From Janthinobacterium sp. Marseille (lineage in GTDB: Bacteria; Pseudomonadota; Gammaproteobacteria; Burkholderiales; Burkholderiaceae_D): DNA of 64,000 nt. Where the stretch lies: positions 2,232,001-2,296,000 of the forward strand of contig NC_009659.1 in NCBI RefSeq assembly GCF_000013625.1, read 5' to 3'. Below, piece by piece: positions 9,221 through 18,732 of this stretch (positions are counted from its first letter, which is position 1; every line of letters starts with the position of its first letter). Under the pieces are notes generated by a model that was not told the DNA's origin, ran no database searches, and saw only the letters and a list, made by a program, of their open reading frames with translations. The position numbers were made by a program, and so were the translations under genes.

Positions 9221-10270
9221 ATGACTACATGGCTTACTTTTCTGGCTGACCAAGGCGCAAATATCAGCGACGACGCTGCCCCGCGCATCGTGTCTTTCGG
9301 TGCAGAAATCCCGGGTGAAACTGCCAAAACCAACTTTATTGCCCCGCTCACCCATCTCGGCCTGATCGCCGCCAGCGGCGACGATGCCGCCAACTTCCTG
9401 CACAACCAGCTGACCAACGACGTTGAGCACCTCGGCAGCAGCGAAGCCCGCCTGGCAGGCTATTGCTCGCCCAAAGGCCGTTTGCTGGCCAGCTTCCTGT
9501 ACTGGCAAACCGCCGACCGCATCATGCTGCAACTGCCGCGCGAATTGCAGGCAACAATCCAGAAACGCTTGCAAATGTTCATCCTGCGCGCCAAGGCCAA
9601 GCTGGCCGATGTCAGCGAAGAATATGTCATGCTGGGTATAGCCGGTCCTGCTGCGGCCAGCGCACTGATGCCCTGGTTCCCTACGCTGCCTGTAGCCATC
9701 TATGGCAAGGTCGACAATGAAGCCGGCACCGTGATCCGTCATTCCAATGCATTCGAAGTACCGCGTTATCAATGGATCACCACAGTTGAACAAGCCATCG
9801 AAGCCTGGCCACACCTGACGGAAATCCTGCAAGCCAGCGGCGCTGATGCCTGGCACCTGGCGGAAATCGATGGCGGTGTGCCGCACATCACCGCTGCCAC
9901 GCAAGAGCAATTCGTGCCGCAAATGATTAACTTTGAATTATTGGGTGGTGTGAACTTCAAAAAAGGTTGCTATCCCGGCCAGGAAATCGTCGCCCGCAGC
10001 CAATACCTGGGCAAACTCAAACGTCGCATGCTGCACGCCAGCGTCACGGCAACCCAAGTCGCACCAGGTACCGAAATCTTTTCCGCAAACGATCCGGACC
10101 AGCCATGCGGCATGGTCGTCAATGCCGAACGTTCCGGTGCCGACATCAGCGATTGCCTGGTAGAGATCAAGCTGGCGGCCACCGACGCCCCCGTGCACCT
10201 GGGCAGTGCCAGCGGCCCGCTACTGTCTTTCCAGCCGCTGCCGTATCCGCTGACCGATCCGGCAGTTTGA
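9221..10270 (+). CDS. ygfZ: folate-binding protein YgfZ
   Basis: A 349-residue tetrahydrofolate-binding protein that supports iron-sulfur cluster enzymes such as the tRNA methylthiotransferase MiaB. The family signature KGCYPGQEIVAR is present, with the key cysteine near residue 250. The aminomethyltransferase-like fold is indicated by FLHNQLTNDV and the CSPKGR segment. The open frame allows a TTG at 9209, but the ATG at 9221 gives a more typical N-terminus. Ribosome-binding signals are weak for both. It is divergent from mltG, a pairing common in betaproteobacteria. Confidence 0.93.
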   Translation: MTTWLTFLADQGANISDDAAPRIVSFGAEIPGETAKTNFIAPLTHLGLIAASGDDAANFLHNQLTNDVEHLGSSEARLAGYCSPKGRLLASFLYWQTADRIMLQLPRELQATIQKRLQMFILRAKAKLADVSEEYVMLGIAGPAAASALMPWFPTLPVAIYGKVDNEAGTVIRHSNAFEVPRYQWITTVEQAIEAWPHLTEILQASGADAWHLAEIDGGVPHITAATQEQFVPQMINFELLGGVNFKKGCYPGQEIVARSQYLGKLKRRMLHASVTATQVAPGTEIFSANDPDQPCGMVVNAERSGADISDCLVEIKLAATDAPVHLGSASGPLLSFQPLPYPLTDPAV

Positions 10271-10319
10271 GCGTAGCCAGCAGATTCGTTTCAAATCACG
10301 GACAATAGGCGAACAGGCG

Positions 10320-10607
10320 ATGGATCTCTACATCTACTATCGGGTAGCGGTAGCCGACGCGACAGACTTGCGTGCAAAAGTTTTGACTATGCAAGATAAT
10401 CTCGCCCGGCTGCATGGCATACAGACTGCGCTCAAGCGACGCCCTGAAGCGCAGGATGGCATGCATACCTGGATGGAGGTCTATCTGGATGTGGCCGGGG
10501 ATTTTGCTGTGGAACTGGAACAGGCGGTGCAAGCCGCCCGGTTGCCGGCCTTGATTGATGGCAAACGCCATACGGAACAATTTTTGGATTTATCTTTATG
10601 TGCTTAA
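10320..10607 (+). CDS. DUF4936 family protein
   Basis: A 95-residue protein that I place in the DUF4936 family, which is common in Burkholderiales next to ygfZ or NRDE genes. It begins MDLYIYYRVA and has the conserved WMEVYLDV core. No signal peptide or membrane segment is seen. Its function is unknown. It overlaps the next gene by 10 bp and lies 49 bp after ygfZ, so the three probably form one transcription unit. Confidence 0.8.
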   Translation: MDLYIYYRVAVADATDLRAKVLTMQDNLARLHGIQTALKRRPEAQDGMHTWMEVYLDVAGDFAVELEQAVQAARLPALIDGKRHTEQFLDLSLCA

Positions 10608-11332
10608 TCGTCTTTGCATGGCATGTGATACCGGACATGCCCCTGATCGCCGCCGGTAATCGCGATGAGTTCTATGACCGTCCGGCCAAACCGGCAGACT
10701 GGTGGGAAGACTATCCGCAAATCTACGCAGGCCGCGATTTACAGGGTGGTGGTACCTGGATAGGCGTAACCCGCGACGGCCGCTTTGCAGCGTTGACGAA
10801 TATCCGCGCGCCATCCGAGATGCGTGATGATGCACCGTCCCGTGGTGCACTGGTGACCAATTTCCTGGCCGGCACCATGAGCCCGGACGAATACATTGCA
10901 GAACTCAAAACACAGCAAGAGGACTACAACGGCTTCAATTTACTGATAGGCGACAGCAAGCAGCTGGTCTGGTTTTCGAATCGCGGCGATGGCGATGAAC
11001 GCAACGGCAAGTCGCTGGGACCAGGCATCTATGGCTTGTCCAACTCACTACTCGATTGCGCATGGCCCAAGGTCGTACGCACCAAGGCGCAATTCGCCAG
11101 CCTGCTCTGCCAGGGTGCGCCGGAAGATGCTTACTTTGAAATGCTGACCGATACCACTTGCGCGTCCGATTGCCGCCTGCCGAAGACCGGCGTGAGCATA
11201 GAGCGTGAACGTTTGCTGTCAGCTGTCTGCATCGAATCCCCGGACTATGGCACCCGCGTTTCGACCCTGGTCAAACTGAATGGCGGCCAGCAACCGGTGC
11301 TGATAGAAAGACCGACGCTGGCGATGCGCTAA
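10598..11332 (+). CDS. NRDE (TANGO2-like) family protein
   Basis: A 244-residue member of the NRDE family, related to eukaryotic TANGO2. It starts with the conserved MCLIVFAW, where Cys2 could become N-terminal after methionine removal as in Ntn hydrolases. The name-giving NRDE occupies residues 21-24 within GNRDEFYDRP, and GGTWIGV and FAALTNIR follow. The biochemical role is not settled. The gene overlaps DUF4936 by 10 bp and converges on a dehydrogenase gene with only 4 bp between stops. Confidence 0.88.
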   Translation: MCLIVFAWHVIPDMPLIAAGNRDEFYDRPAKPADWWEDYPQIYAGRDLQGGGTWIGVTRDGRFAALTNIRAPSEMRDDAPSRGALVTNFLAGTMSPDEYIAELKTQQEDYNGFNLLIGDSKQLVWFSNRGDGDERNGKSLGPGIYGLSNSLLDCAWPKVVRTKAQFASLLCQGAPEDAYFEMLTDTTCASDCRLPKTGVSIERERLLSAVCIESPDYGTRVSTLVKLNGGQQPVLIERPTLAMR

Positions 11333-11336
11333 ACGC

Positions 11337-12242
11337 TCACTGGCGCTGCAACTTGGCGCGCAGCAGTTGCTTGATATGCGGCACTGCTGCATAAGGATCA
11401 TGCGGATTACGCTGCTGCACCAGGTCTTCCATACGCTGGCGCACGCTGGCCAAAGGTTCGAGGTCGGAGTAGATATAAAAACGATCTTCGCGTATCGCAT
11501 CGAAAGTCAGTTGCGCCACCTGCGCCGCTGAAATCTTCCCTGACACCACCGCTTTCTCTGAAAACGCCTGGGCTGCTTTTTGACTGGTGGTAGGTGCCGC
11601 ATCGTTCTGCATTTCTGCCGGCCGGTTGCGTTCCGATTGATGGATGCCGGTAGGGACAAAGTAAGGACACAGCAATGAAGTGCCGATCGGCGCCTCTATC
11701 AATTGCAAATCCTGATACAGGGTTTCCGTCAACGACACCACTGCATGTTTGGATACGTTATAAATCCCCATGGTCGGCGCATTCTGCAAGCCCGCCACCG
11801 AAGCAGTATTGACGATATGTCCTTCGTATCCGGGATCGTCTTTCGCACAGGCCAGCATCAGCGGTGTAAAGATGCGCACACCGTGGATCACGCCAAACAG
11901 GTTAACGCCGAGCACCCAATCCCAGTCGCTGGCCGTATTTTCCCAAACCAGGCCACCGGAACCGACCCCTGCATTATTGAATAAGAGATGGACCGCGCCA
12001 AAGCGCTGCATCGCCGCATCAGCCAGCGCCTGCACTTGTTCCGCCTTGCTGACATCGCAGCAGACCGCCAGCACCTCCGCACCCTGTGCGCCCAGTTCCG
12101 CAGCGACACGATCCAGCGCATCCTGCTGTACATCGGCCAGCACCAGCTTCAAGCCGAGTCCTGCGCCCTGTTGTGCAAACTCGCGACCGAAACCGCTGGC
12201 CGCACCGGTAATAACGGCAACCCTGCCCTTGAATTGTTTCAT
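11337..12242 (-). CDS. short-chain dehydrogenase/reductase
   Basis: A 301-residue classical SDR oxidoreductase. It has the NAD(P)-binding TGAASGFG at residues 12-19, NNAG at about residue 90, and the catalytic YNVSK. Asp after the second beta-strand (VLADVQQ) points to NAD rather than NADP preference. A C-terminal extension of about 50 residues exceeds the basic fold, as in SDRs acting on larger substrates. A thioesterase gene lies 31 bp upstream on the same strand, suggesting a two-gene unit, possibly acting on acyl or aromatic metabolites. The substrate is unknown. Confidence 0.88.
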   Translation of the reverse strand: MKQFKGRVAVITGAASGFGREFAQQGAGLGLKLVLADVQQDALDRVAAELGAQGAEVLAVCCDVSKAEQVQALADAAMQRFGAVHLLFNNAGVGSGGLVWENTASDWDWVLGVNLFGVIHGVRIFTPLMLACAKDDPGYEGHIVNTASVAGLQNAPTMGIYNVSKHAVVSLTETLYQDLQLIEAPIGTSLLCPYFVPTGIHQSERNRPAEMQNDAAPTTSQKAAQAFSEKAVVSGKISAAQVAQLTFDAIREDRFYIYSDLEPLASVRQRMEDLVQQRNPHDPYAAVPHIKQLLRAKLQRQ

Positions 12243-12273
12243 GCCTTCTTTCGCTTGATCCGGACGCGCGCAC

Positions 12274-12708
12274 TCAAGCGGACGTCATTTTCTTTGCAAC
12301 ATCGGTGCGGCGGATGAATTTAAAAGTGCCGCTTGCCTTCGCCACCAGTTTGTCGGCATTCCATAATTCACCTTCGCAAAAGTAAATACTGGAAGATGCG
12401 TGCAGCACTTTGCCTTTGGCCAGCATGCGTTCGCCTTCAACACCACCCGGTTGCATGAAGCTGGTTTTCATTTCTATCGTGACACCGCCGCGTATGCCCG
12501 GCTCCAATGAGCGCCCGGCCAGCGACATGACATTGTCCAGCATGGTCATGATGACGCCGCCATGTGCGACATGCCAGCCATTCAGGTGGCGTGCCTGCAG
12601 GGTCAGTGCGATCTGGCCCTGGCCACCGCCAAAGTCGACAATTTCGACACCAAGCTCCTGCAGGAAGGGAATAATGGGTTGTGCTGATTGAGTAGAAGGA
12701 ATGGTCAT
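12274..12708 (-). CDS. PaaI-like hotdog-fold thioesterase
   Basis: A 144-residue single hotdog-domain protein. The HVAHGGVIMTMLDNVMSLAG segment carries the HGG...D pattern of the PaaI/YbgC-like acyl-CoA thioesterases, followed by TIEMKTSFMQPG. It probably hydrolyses an acyl- or aryl-CoA. It is upstream of and on the same strand as the SDR gene. Its promoter would lie in the gap shared with the divergent MHS transporter. Confidence 0.87.
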   Translation of the reverse strand: MTIPSTQSAQPIIPFLQELGVEIVDFGGGQGQIALTLQARHLNGWHVAHGGVIMTMLDNVMSLAGRSLEPGIRGGVTIEMKTSFMQPGGVEGERMLAKGKVLHASSSIYFCEGELWNADKLVAKASGTFKFIRRTDVAKKMTSA

Positions 12709-12859
12709 TGCTGCTTTTCGTTACAAAATGGCGCCATTTTAAGCCATCCCCGGCTCCAGCAAGTCTGCAGCAGCAATTCATCTCTTCGCAAGAGGCAGGA
12801 CGGCCTGGTTTACCGCTCCATTCAAAGCCTTAAATACCATTGTTCATTGCAATTTACAC

Positions 12860-12903
12860 ATGTAAGCGTTACGTAAGTTTCACGCAAGTCCCACGTAAGT
12901 TTC
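12860..12903 (+). promoter_or_regulatory. four tandem 11-bp direct repeats upstream of the MHS transporter
   Basis: Four consecutive 11-bp units run without gaps: ATGTAAGCGTT, ACGTAAGTTTC, ACGCAAGTCCC, ACGTAAGTTTC. The shared core GTAAG (GCAAG in unit 3) recurs exactly every 11 bp, about one helical turn, so all copies face the same side of the DNA. OmpR/PhoB-family response regulators bind such phased direct repeats. The array ends 79 bp before the transporter ATG and is the likely control site; which regulator binds is unknown. Confidence 0.6.
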
Positions 12904-12982
12904 CCGTCGCACACTGCATTTGCGTACCCGATGTACGAATCTACTCGTGCGTCGAATATTAATAATTATTAAGGAGACGAAC

Positions 12983-14644
12983 ATGGCGACAGTATCCACA
13001 ACTGATCGCAGTATCACGCCGGAGGAGCGGAAAGTTATTTTCGCTTCTTCGCTGGGTACTGTATTTGAATGGTATGACTTTTATCTATACGGCTCACTAG
13101 CTGCAATTATTGCCAAACAGTTCTTTGCTGGTACCGATCCGAATACGGCATTTATTTTCGCCCTGCTCGCCTTCGCTGCCGGTTTCATTGTTCGTCCTTT
13201 CGGCGCTATCGTGTTCGGCCGCCTGGGCGACATGATCGGTCGTAAATACACCTTCCTGGTCACCATCGTGATCATGGGTACTTCGACATTCATCGTCGGC
13301 CTGTTACCCAACTATGCATCCATCGGTATCGCTGCACCTATCATCCTGATCATCCTGCGCATCTTGCAAGGTTTGGCCCTGGGTGGCGAGTACGGCGGCG
13401 CGGCTACTTACGTGGCCGAGCATGCACCGCACGGTAAGCGCGGCGCCTTTACATCATGGATTCAAACCACTGCGACCATGGGTCTGTTCATGTCGCTGCT
13501 GGTGATCCTGGGTACACGTACTGCGATGGGTGAAGAAGCGTTTGCCGATTGGGGCTGGCGCATTCCGTTCCTGGTATCCGTGTTCCTGCTGGGTATCTCG
13601 GTCTGGATCCGTTTGTCGATGAATGAATCGCCTGCCTTCCTGAAAATGAAATCGGAAGGTAAAGCATCGAAAGCACCGCTGACCGAAGCGTTTGCAAAAT
13701 GGGGCAACCTGAAGATCGTTATCCTGGCGCTGATCGGTTTGACCGCAGGCCAGGCAGTGGTCTGGTACACAGGTCAGTTCTATGCGCTGTTCTTCCTGAC
13801 GCAAACACTGAAAGTCGACGGCCCGACCGCCAACATCCTGATCGCGGCTTCGCTGCTGCTGGCAACCCCGTTCTTCGTGATCTTCGGTTCGCTGTCCGAT
13901 AAAATCGGCCGCAAACCTATCATCATGGCGGGCTGCCTGATTGCTGCGCTGACCTACTTCCCGATCTTCAATGCATTGACCCACTATGCCAATCCGGCAT
14001 TGGAAGCAGCATTGAAAAATGCACCAGTGGTCGTGACCGCTGATCCTGCAGCCTGTCAATTCCAGTTCAACCCAACCGGCACCAAAAAATTCACTTCGTC
14101 TTGCGACATCGTGAAAGCAAAACTGGCTGCAGCTTCCGTTGGCTACTCGAATGAAGCAGCACCGGCAGGTACGGTTGCTACTGTGAAAGTTGGCGATACG
14201 CTGTTGACATCCTACGATGCCAAAGGCCTGTCGAAAGAAGAAGCGACTGCAAAAGACAAAGCCTTCTCGAAAGAGCTGAGTGATGCCATTAAAGCGCACG
14301 GTTATCCAACCAAAGCCGATCCAAACCAAATCAACTACGGTATGACACTGTTGCTGCTGTTCATCCTCGTGATCTATGTCACGATGGTGTACGGTCCAAT
14401 TGCCGCCATGCTGGTTGAAATGTTCCCAACCCGTATCCGCTACACATCGATGTCCCTGCCATACCATATCGGTAACGGCTGGTTCGGTGGCTTGTTGCCA
14501 ACCACGGCGTTTGCCCTGGTCGCATTCAAGGGCGATATTTACTACGGCCTCTGGTATCCGATCATCATCGCGCTGATTACCTTCGTGATCGGTATGATCT
14601 TTGTCCGGGAAACCAAAGACAATGACATTTATGCCAACGACTAA
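12983..14644 (+). CDS. MFS transporter of the metabolite:H+ symporter (MHS) type
   Basis: A 553-residue inner-membrane transporter with about 12 predicted helices, related to ShiA, ProP and KgtP. Diagnostic pieces are EWYDFYLYGSLA in helix 1, RPFGAIVFGRLGDMIGRK as the MFS loop motif, GGEYGGAATYVAEH, and a second SDKIGRKP loop. Between late helices lies an unusual hydrophilic stretch of about 120 residues (roughly 345-455) with two cysteines. It is probably periplasmic and absent from the short MHS proteins. AAGGAGA six bases before the ATG at 12983 fixes the start, although the frame is open from 12920. Probable substrate is a small carboxylate or zwitterion; it cannot be named. Confidence 0.88.
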   Translation: MATVSTTDRSITPEERKVIFASSLGTVFEWYDFYLYGSLAAIIAKQFFAGTDPNTAFIFALLAFAAGFIVRPFGAIVFGRLGDMIGRKYTFLVTIVIMGTSTFIVGLLPNYASIGIAAPIILIILRILQGLALGGEYGGAATYVAEHAPHGKRGAFTSWIQTTATMGLFMSLLVILGTRTAMGEEAFADWGWRIPFLVSVFLLGISVWIRLSMNESPAFLKMKSEGKASKAPLTEAFAKWGNLKIVILALIGLTAGQAVVWYTGQFYALFFLTQTLKVDGPTANILIAASLLLATPFFVIFGSLSDKIGRKPIIMAGCLIAALTYFPIFNALTHYANPALEAALKNAPVVVTADPAACQFQFNPTGTKKFTSSCDIVKAKLAAASVGYSNEAAPAGTVATVKVGDTLLTSYDAKGLSKEEATAKDKAFSKELSDAIKAHGYPTKADPNQINYGMTLLLLFILVIYVTMVYGPIAAMLVEMFPTRIRYTSMSLPYHIGNGWFGGLLPTTAFALVAFKGDIYYGLWYPIIIALITFVIGMIFVRETKDNDIYAND

Positions 14645-14675
14645 TCATCGTTAAGCATTCAAGCTCGTCTTGAAT

Positions 14676-14710
14676 AAAAAGCTGCCAGGCAATTTGCTGG
14701 CAGCTTTTTT
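14676..14710 (+). terminator. rho-independent terminator after the MHS transporter
   Basis: A strong hairpin, AAAAAGCTGCCAG pairing with CTGGCAGCTTTTT, ends in a run of six T. It lies about 30 bp after the transporter stop. The A-rich left flank could let it work in both directions. Confidence 0.9.
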
Positions 14711-14868
14711 ATTTTCCACCAGCAATTTTCCAACATTCATTTCCCTGCGGAAACACGCATTCATCCTATAATTTGCGCTGTCCAAAGCTGGCAAGATTTG
14801 CTATTGTCTGTAAGTCAATAAACCTCTTCTCGCGCTGTCGAGAATGCATCATTTCAATCACTCCCTTC

Positions 14869-16089
14869 ATGACTAAAAGCAACACTATCAATCGCATCGG
14901 TACTCCCTTGTCTGCCACCGCAACCAAGGTGATGCTGCTTGGCTCAGGCGAGCTCGGCAAAGAAGTCATCATTTCATTGCAACGCCTCGGCGTTGAAGTT
15001 ATCGCAGTCGACCGTTACAGCAATGCGCCCGGCCACCAGGTGGCACATCGTTCATATGTAATTGACATGACAGATGAAGTCGCACTGGCAGAACTGATCA
15101 ACCAGGAAAAACCCGATTTGATCGTGCCGGAAATAGAGGCAATCGCCACCGCCAAACTGGTCGAGCTGGAAAACGCCGGCACCATACGCGTGATTCCGAC
15201 CGCACGCGCGGCATGGCTGACGATGGACCGCGAAGGCATACGCCGCCTGGCAGCGGAAGAACTCGGCTGCGCCACCTCACCTTATCGCTTTGCCGACAAC
15301 CTGAAAGAATTGCAGGCCGGCTGCGCCGAGATTGGTTTCCCCTGCATCGTCAAACCAGTCATGTCTTCATCCGGCAAAGGCCAATCCAAACTCAGTAGCA
15401 GCGCCGATGTCGCCGCCGCCTGGGACTGTGCAGCAGCCGGTGGCCGCGTTGATTCCGGTCGCGTGATCGTCGAAGGCTTTATCGATTTCGAATATGAAAT
15501 CACGCTGCTGACAGTACGCGCCATTGGTGCCGACGGCGAAGTCCACACCCATTTCTGCGAACCGATAGGCCATGTACAAGTCAATGGCGACTATGTCGAA
15601 TCATGGCAGCCGCAACGCATGCATCCGGGCGCCTTGCAAAAAGCGCACGAAATCGCCAAACGCGTGACCGACAACCTCGGTGGCCTCGGACTCTTCGGTG
15701 TCGAATTATTCGTCAAGGACGATATGGTCTGGTTCTCTGAAGTCAGCCCGCGCCCGCATGACACCGGCATGGTCACCATGGCCAGCCAGGAACAAAGCGA
15801 ATTCGAATTGCACGCCAAAGCCATCCTCGGCTTGCCGGTAAACGTCGCCCTCAGCACACCGGCCGCTTCCGCCGTCATCTATGGCCGCCACGACGGCAAA
15901 GTAGTGTCATTTGAAGGCGTGGCGGAAGCACTGCACATCCCCGGTACCGATATCCGCCTGTTCGGCAAACCGGAATCCTTCGCCCGCCGCCGCATGGGTG
16001 TCGCCCTGGCCAAAGCTGCCGACGTCGATACCGCACGCAAGAATGCCAAAGCAGCAGCCGCGAAGGTTAATCCGGTCGTCTCCAGCTAA
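14869..16089 (+). CDS. purT: formate-dependent phosphoribosylglycinamide formyltransferase PurT
   Basis: A 406-residue ATP-grasp enzyme that makes formyl-GAR from GAR, formate and ATP, the folate-independent route in purine synthesis. It shows the N-terminal [11 protein letters not shown], the [14 protein letters not shown] segment, [11 protein letters not shown] for ATP binding, and [13 protein letters not shown] for metal and substrate binding. The ATG at 14869 gives the family N-terminus after a short extension; the frame is open further upstream to 14773. No strong ribosome-binding site precedes it. The stop shares one base with the start of the following cyclic-di-GMP gene, so the two are coupled. 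Confidence 0.95.
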   Translation: MTKSNTINRIGTPLSATATKVMLLGSGELGKEVIISLQRLGVEVIAVDRYSNAPGHQVAHRSYVIDMTDEVALAELINQEKPDLIVPEIEAIATAKLVELENAGTIRVIPTARAAWLTMDREGIRRLAAEELGCATSPYRFADNLKELQAGCAEIGFPCIVKPVMSSSGKGQSKLSSSADVAAAWDCAAAGGRVDSGRVIVEGFIDFEYEITLLTVRAIGADGEVHTHFCEPIGHVQVNGDYVESWQPQRMHPGALQKAHEIAKRVTDNLGGLGLFGVELFVKDDMVWFSEVSPRPHDTGMVTMASQEQSEFELHAKAILGLPVNVALSTPAASAVIYGRHDGKVVSFEGVAEALHIPGTDIRLFGKPESFARRRMGVALAKAADVDTARKNAKAAAAKVNPVVSS

Positions 16090-18719
16090 TGAAGACGCCG
16101 CATATACGTGGCATAGATTTTTTTGCCGGTCGCGTTATTTTCCGCACCGTCTCCCTGCTACTGTATGCGGCACTTTTGTTCAATGTTGTCGTACTGGTCT
16201 ATGACAGCAACCTGGCACTGTCACCGCTGGGCCTCGGCGCAGCCATCGCACTGACAGGCTTGCTCGGCGCTTCCTTCGTCCGCTATTTCTGGTTCCGCGA
16301 AACCATTTTCAAGGAAGCGATCTACCTGTGTGAAATGGCACTGGCGGCTTGCGTCATCATCGTACTCGCCAGCTATCACCCGATGCCGTGGCTGATCGCC
16401 ATCGCCGGCATCTTCCCGCTGGTCTTGCGCACGCGCAGCGCAGTCATCGCAATTTCGCTGCTGGCGATACTCGGTTATTTCCTCGGTCATGAACTGGGGG
16501 CAAGCACGGTTGACCTGCTACCTGATTTCTTTGCCACCGCCTGCATTGGCTGGCTATCCGTGCTGCTGGCAAAAACCCTGAACCTGAACCGTGTCACCCT
16601 GCACCAGGCACATACCAATGAGCGTCGCTTCAATGCGATTGCCCGCGTCACACGCCACATTTTTATCATCACCGACAAACACTACCGGATCAAATTCGCC
16701 AATCCGGCGCTGCAGGAAGTCATCGGCTATAGCATCGATGAAATTATCCGCAATGCCATGCGGCCGGTACTGCATAGCGATGATGAAGCGGCGCACAAGG
16801 ATAAATTGCGCGAACTGCGCGATACGCCGCACAGTACCGTTTTTTCACGCCATCGTATGCGTCACAAGGATGGCCACTGGATATGGCTGGAAACGCGCGG
16901 CTACAACATGCTGCATGATGCCGCCATCAACGGCCTGGTGTTCAGCATAGAAGACATCACGCTGCGCAAGGAAGCCGAACAAAAGCTGCTGGAAGAAACC
17001 GCGCTGCTGCGTGCCGTACTCGACCTCAATCCGTCGATGATTTATGCGAAGGATAACGAAGGCCGCTTCACCATCAGCAACCAGAGTTTCCAGAAACGTT
17101 TCGGCTTCGACAGCGAAGACGAGCTGCGCGGCAAAACTGCGCTGGACTTGTGCCAGAAAATCGCCGGCAGCAAGGATGAACTCAGCCCGGAAGTGATTGC
17201 CGACGAAATCCAGCGCCAGGACCTGCAAGTCATGCAGAGCGGCCAGCCTTTGCAGGACCTCGAAGTACGCGGCTTCTGGCGGCAGGATATGGATCGCTGG
17301 TTCCATACCAGCAAATATCCGCTGCCCGATGTCAAAGGCAAGACCATAGGCGTGCTCGGCGTCACCCGCGACATCACCAAGCGCAAGCAAACCGAGCTGC
17401 AGATCGAATACCAGGCCATGCACGACATGCTGACCGATTTGCCGAATCGTCGCTTCCTCGTCAATACCCTGAACACGGCGATGGAAACCAGTCGCCTGCG
17501 CCAATCCAGCCTGACCATGCTGTTCTGCGACCTCGACTTCTTCAAGAGCGTCAACGATACGCACGGCCATGACTTTGGCGATCAATGCCTGATCGAAATC
17601 AGCAAGCGCATCGTGACCGCCCTGCCCACCGCCGATTTCGTCGCGCGCTTTGGCGGCAATGAATTCGTGATCCTTACCAATTCTTCGCTGGCAGAAGCGA
17701 CGATCAAGGCAAATACCATCATGGCGGCGGTATCCGAACGCCTGATCTTCGACAACGTGGTGGTGAAGATCCAGACCAGCATAGGCATCGCACAACTCAA
17801 TGCCGGCCATCAAAGCCCGGCCGATTTGATCCGCGATGCCGATGCTGCGATGTACCAGGCGAAAGAACGCGGACGTAACCGCACCGAGATTTACGACGCT
17901 GCATTGCAAAGCAAAACCACCAAGCATGCGCGCATGGATGTGGCGCTGCGTTTTGCATTGGAACGCAATGAATTGTCGGTGGCTTACCAACCCAAGGTCT
18001 TGCTGGCCGACGGCAGCGTGCAGGGATTTGAATTGCTCCTGCGCTGGAACAGTCCGGAATACGGCTTGATCTCACCGAATGAATTCATCCCTATCGCCGA
18101 GACTTCCGGCATGGTCGTGCCTATCGGCATGTGGGCGATGGAACAGGCATGCAAGCAACTCGCCGCGTGGCAACAGCAGTATCCGGAAATGGGTAGCCTG
18201 ACGATGGCCATCAATGTCTCGATGCGCCAGCTCTTGCAGACTTCCTTCTTCAGCCAGGTACGTGACATTCTCAATAGCAGCGGCGTCATCCCGCAAATGG
18301 TCGAACTGGAACTGACGGAAACCTCGGCGATGGCCAATCCACTGCAAACGATGGAAAACCTGTCGATGCTGAAGAAGCTGGGCGTGCGCCTGGCGCTGGA
18401 TGACTTCGGTACCGGCTACTCATCCCTCGCCTACCTGCAAAAATTGCCTATCGACATACTTAAGATAGACAAGGCTTTTGTGCGCGGTATCGGCAGCAAT
18501 CAGAGCGATACGGAAATCATCCGGCTGATGATGGCGCTGGCACAAACGCTAAATCTGCAAACCACGGCAGAAGGTGTAGAAACCTTTGAGCAAATCCAGG
18601 AACTGAAGAAAATGGGCTGCAACCTGGGACAGGGCTTCCTGTTCTCTGCACCATTGACGGCGCAGGAAGCGGAAGCCCTGATTTGCACTTCACATCGCTT
18701 CCCGCTGGTGCTCGTCTAA
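16089..18719 (+). CDS. membrane PAS-PAS-GGDEF-EAL protein
   Basis: An 876-residue inner-membrane cyclic-di-GMP protein. Residues 1-165 hold about five or six transmembrane helices. Two PAS domains follow (about 180-300 and 310-440), then GGDEF (about 455-610) and EAL (about 630-870). The cyclase signature reads GGNEF at residues 522-526, so the catalytic acid is replaced by Asn, and no RxxD inhibitory site precedes it. The EAL domain keeps a metal glutamate (ELL at 648-650), ELTE, DDFGTG and AEGVET. It is therefore probably a phosphodiesterase with a degenerate GGDEF that may bind GTP. Translation is coupled to purT by a one-base overlap. The signal sensed by the membrane and PAS parts is unknown. 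Confidence 0.9.
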   Translation: MKTPHIRGIDFFAGRVIFRTVSLLLYAALLFNVVVLVYDSNLALSPLGLGAAIALTGLLGASFVRYFWFRETIFKEAIYLCEMALAACVIIVLASYHPMPWLIAIAGIFPLVLRTRSAVIAISLLAILGYFLGHELGASTVDLLPDFFATACIGWLSVLLAKTLNLNRVTLHQAHTNERRFNAIARVTRHIFIITDKHYRIKFANPALQEVIGYSIDEIIRNAMRPVLHSDDEAAHKDKLRELRDTPHSTVFSRHRMRHKDGHWIWLETRGYNMLHDAAINGLVFSIEDITLRKEAEQKLLEETALLRAVLDLNPSMIYAKDNEGRFTISNQSFQKRFGFDSEDELRGKTALDLCQKIAGSKDELSPEVIADEIQRQDLQVMQSGQPLQDLEVRGFWRQDMDRWFHTSKYPLPDVKGKTIGVLGVTRDITKRKQTELQIEYQAMHDMLTDLPNRRFLVNTLNTAMETSRLRQSSLTMLFCDLDFFKSVNDTHGHDFGDQCLIEISKRIVTALPTADFVARFGGNEFVILTNSSLAEATIKANTIMAAVSERLIFDNVVVKIQTSIGIAQLNAGHQSPADLIRDADAAMYQAKERGRNRTEIYDAALQSKTTKHARMDVALRFALERNELSVAYQPKVLLADGSVQGFELLLRWNSPEYGLISPNEFIPIAETSGMVVPIGMWAMEQACKQLAAWQQQYPEMGSLTMAINVSMRQLLQTSFFSQVRDILNSSGVIPQMVELELTETSAMANPLQTMENLSMLKKLGVRLALDDFGTGYSSLAYLQKLPIDILKIDKAFVRGIGSNQSDTEIIRLMMALAQTLNLQTTAEGVETFEQIQELKKMGCNLGQGFLFSAPLTAQEAEALICTSHRFPLVLV

Positions 18720-18732
18720 GCCCTCATTACAG

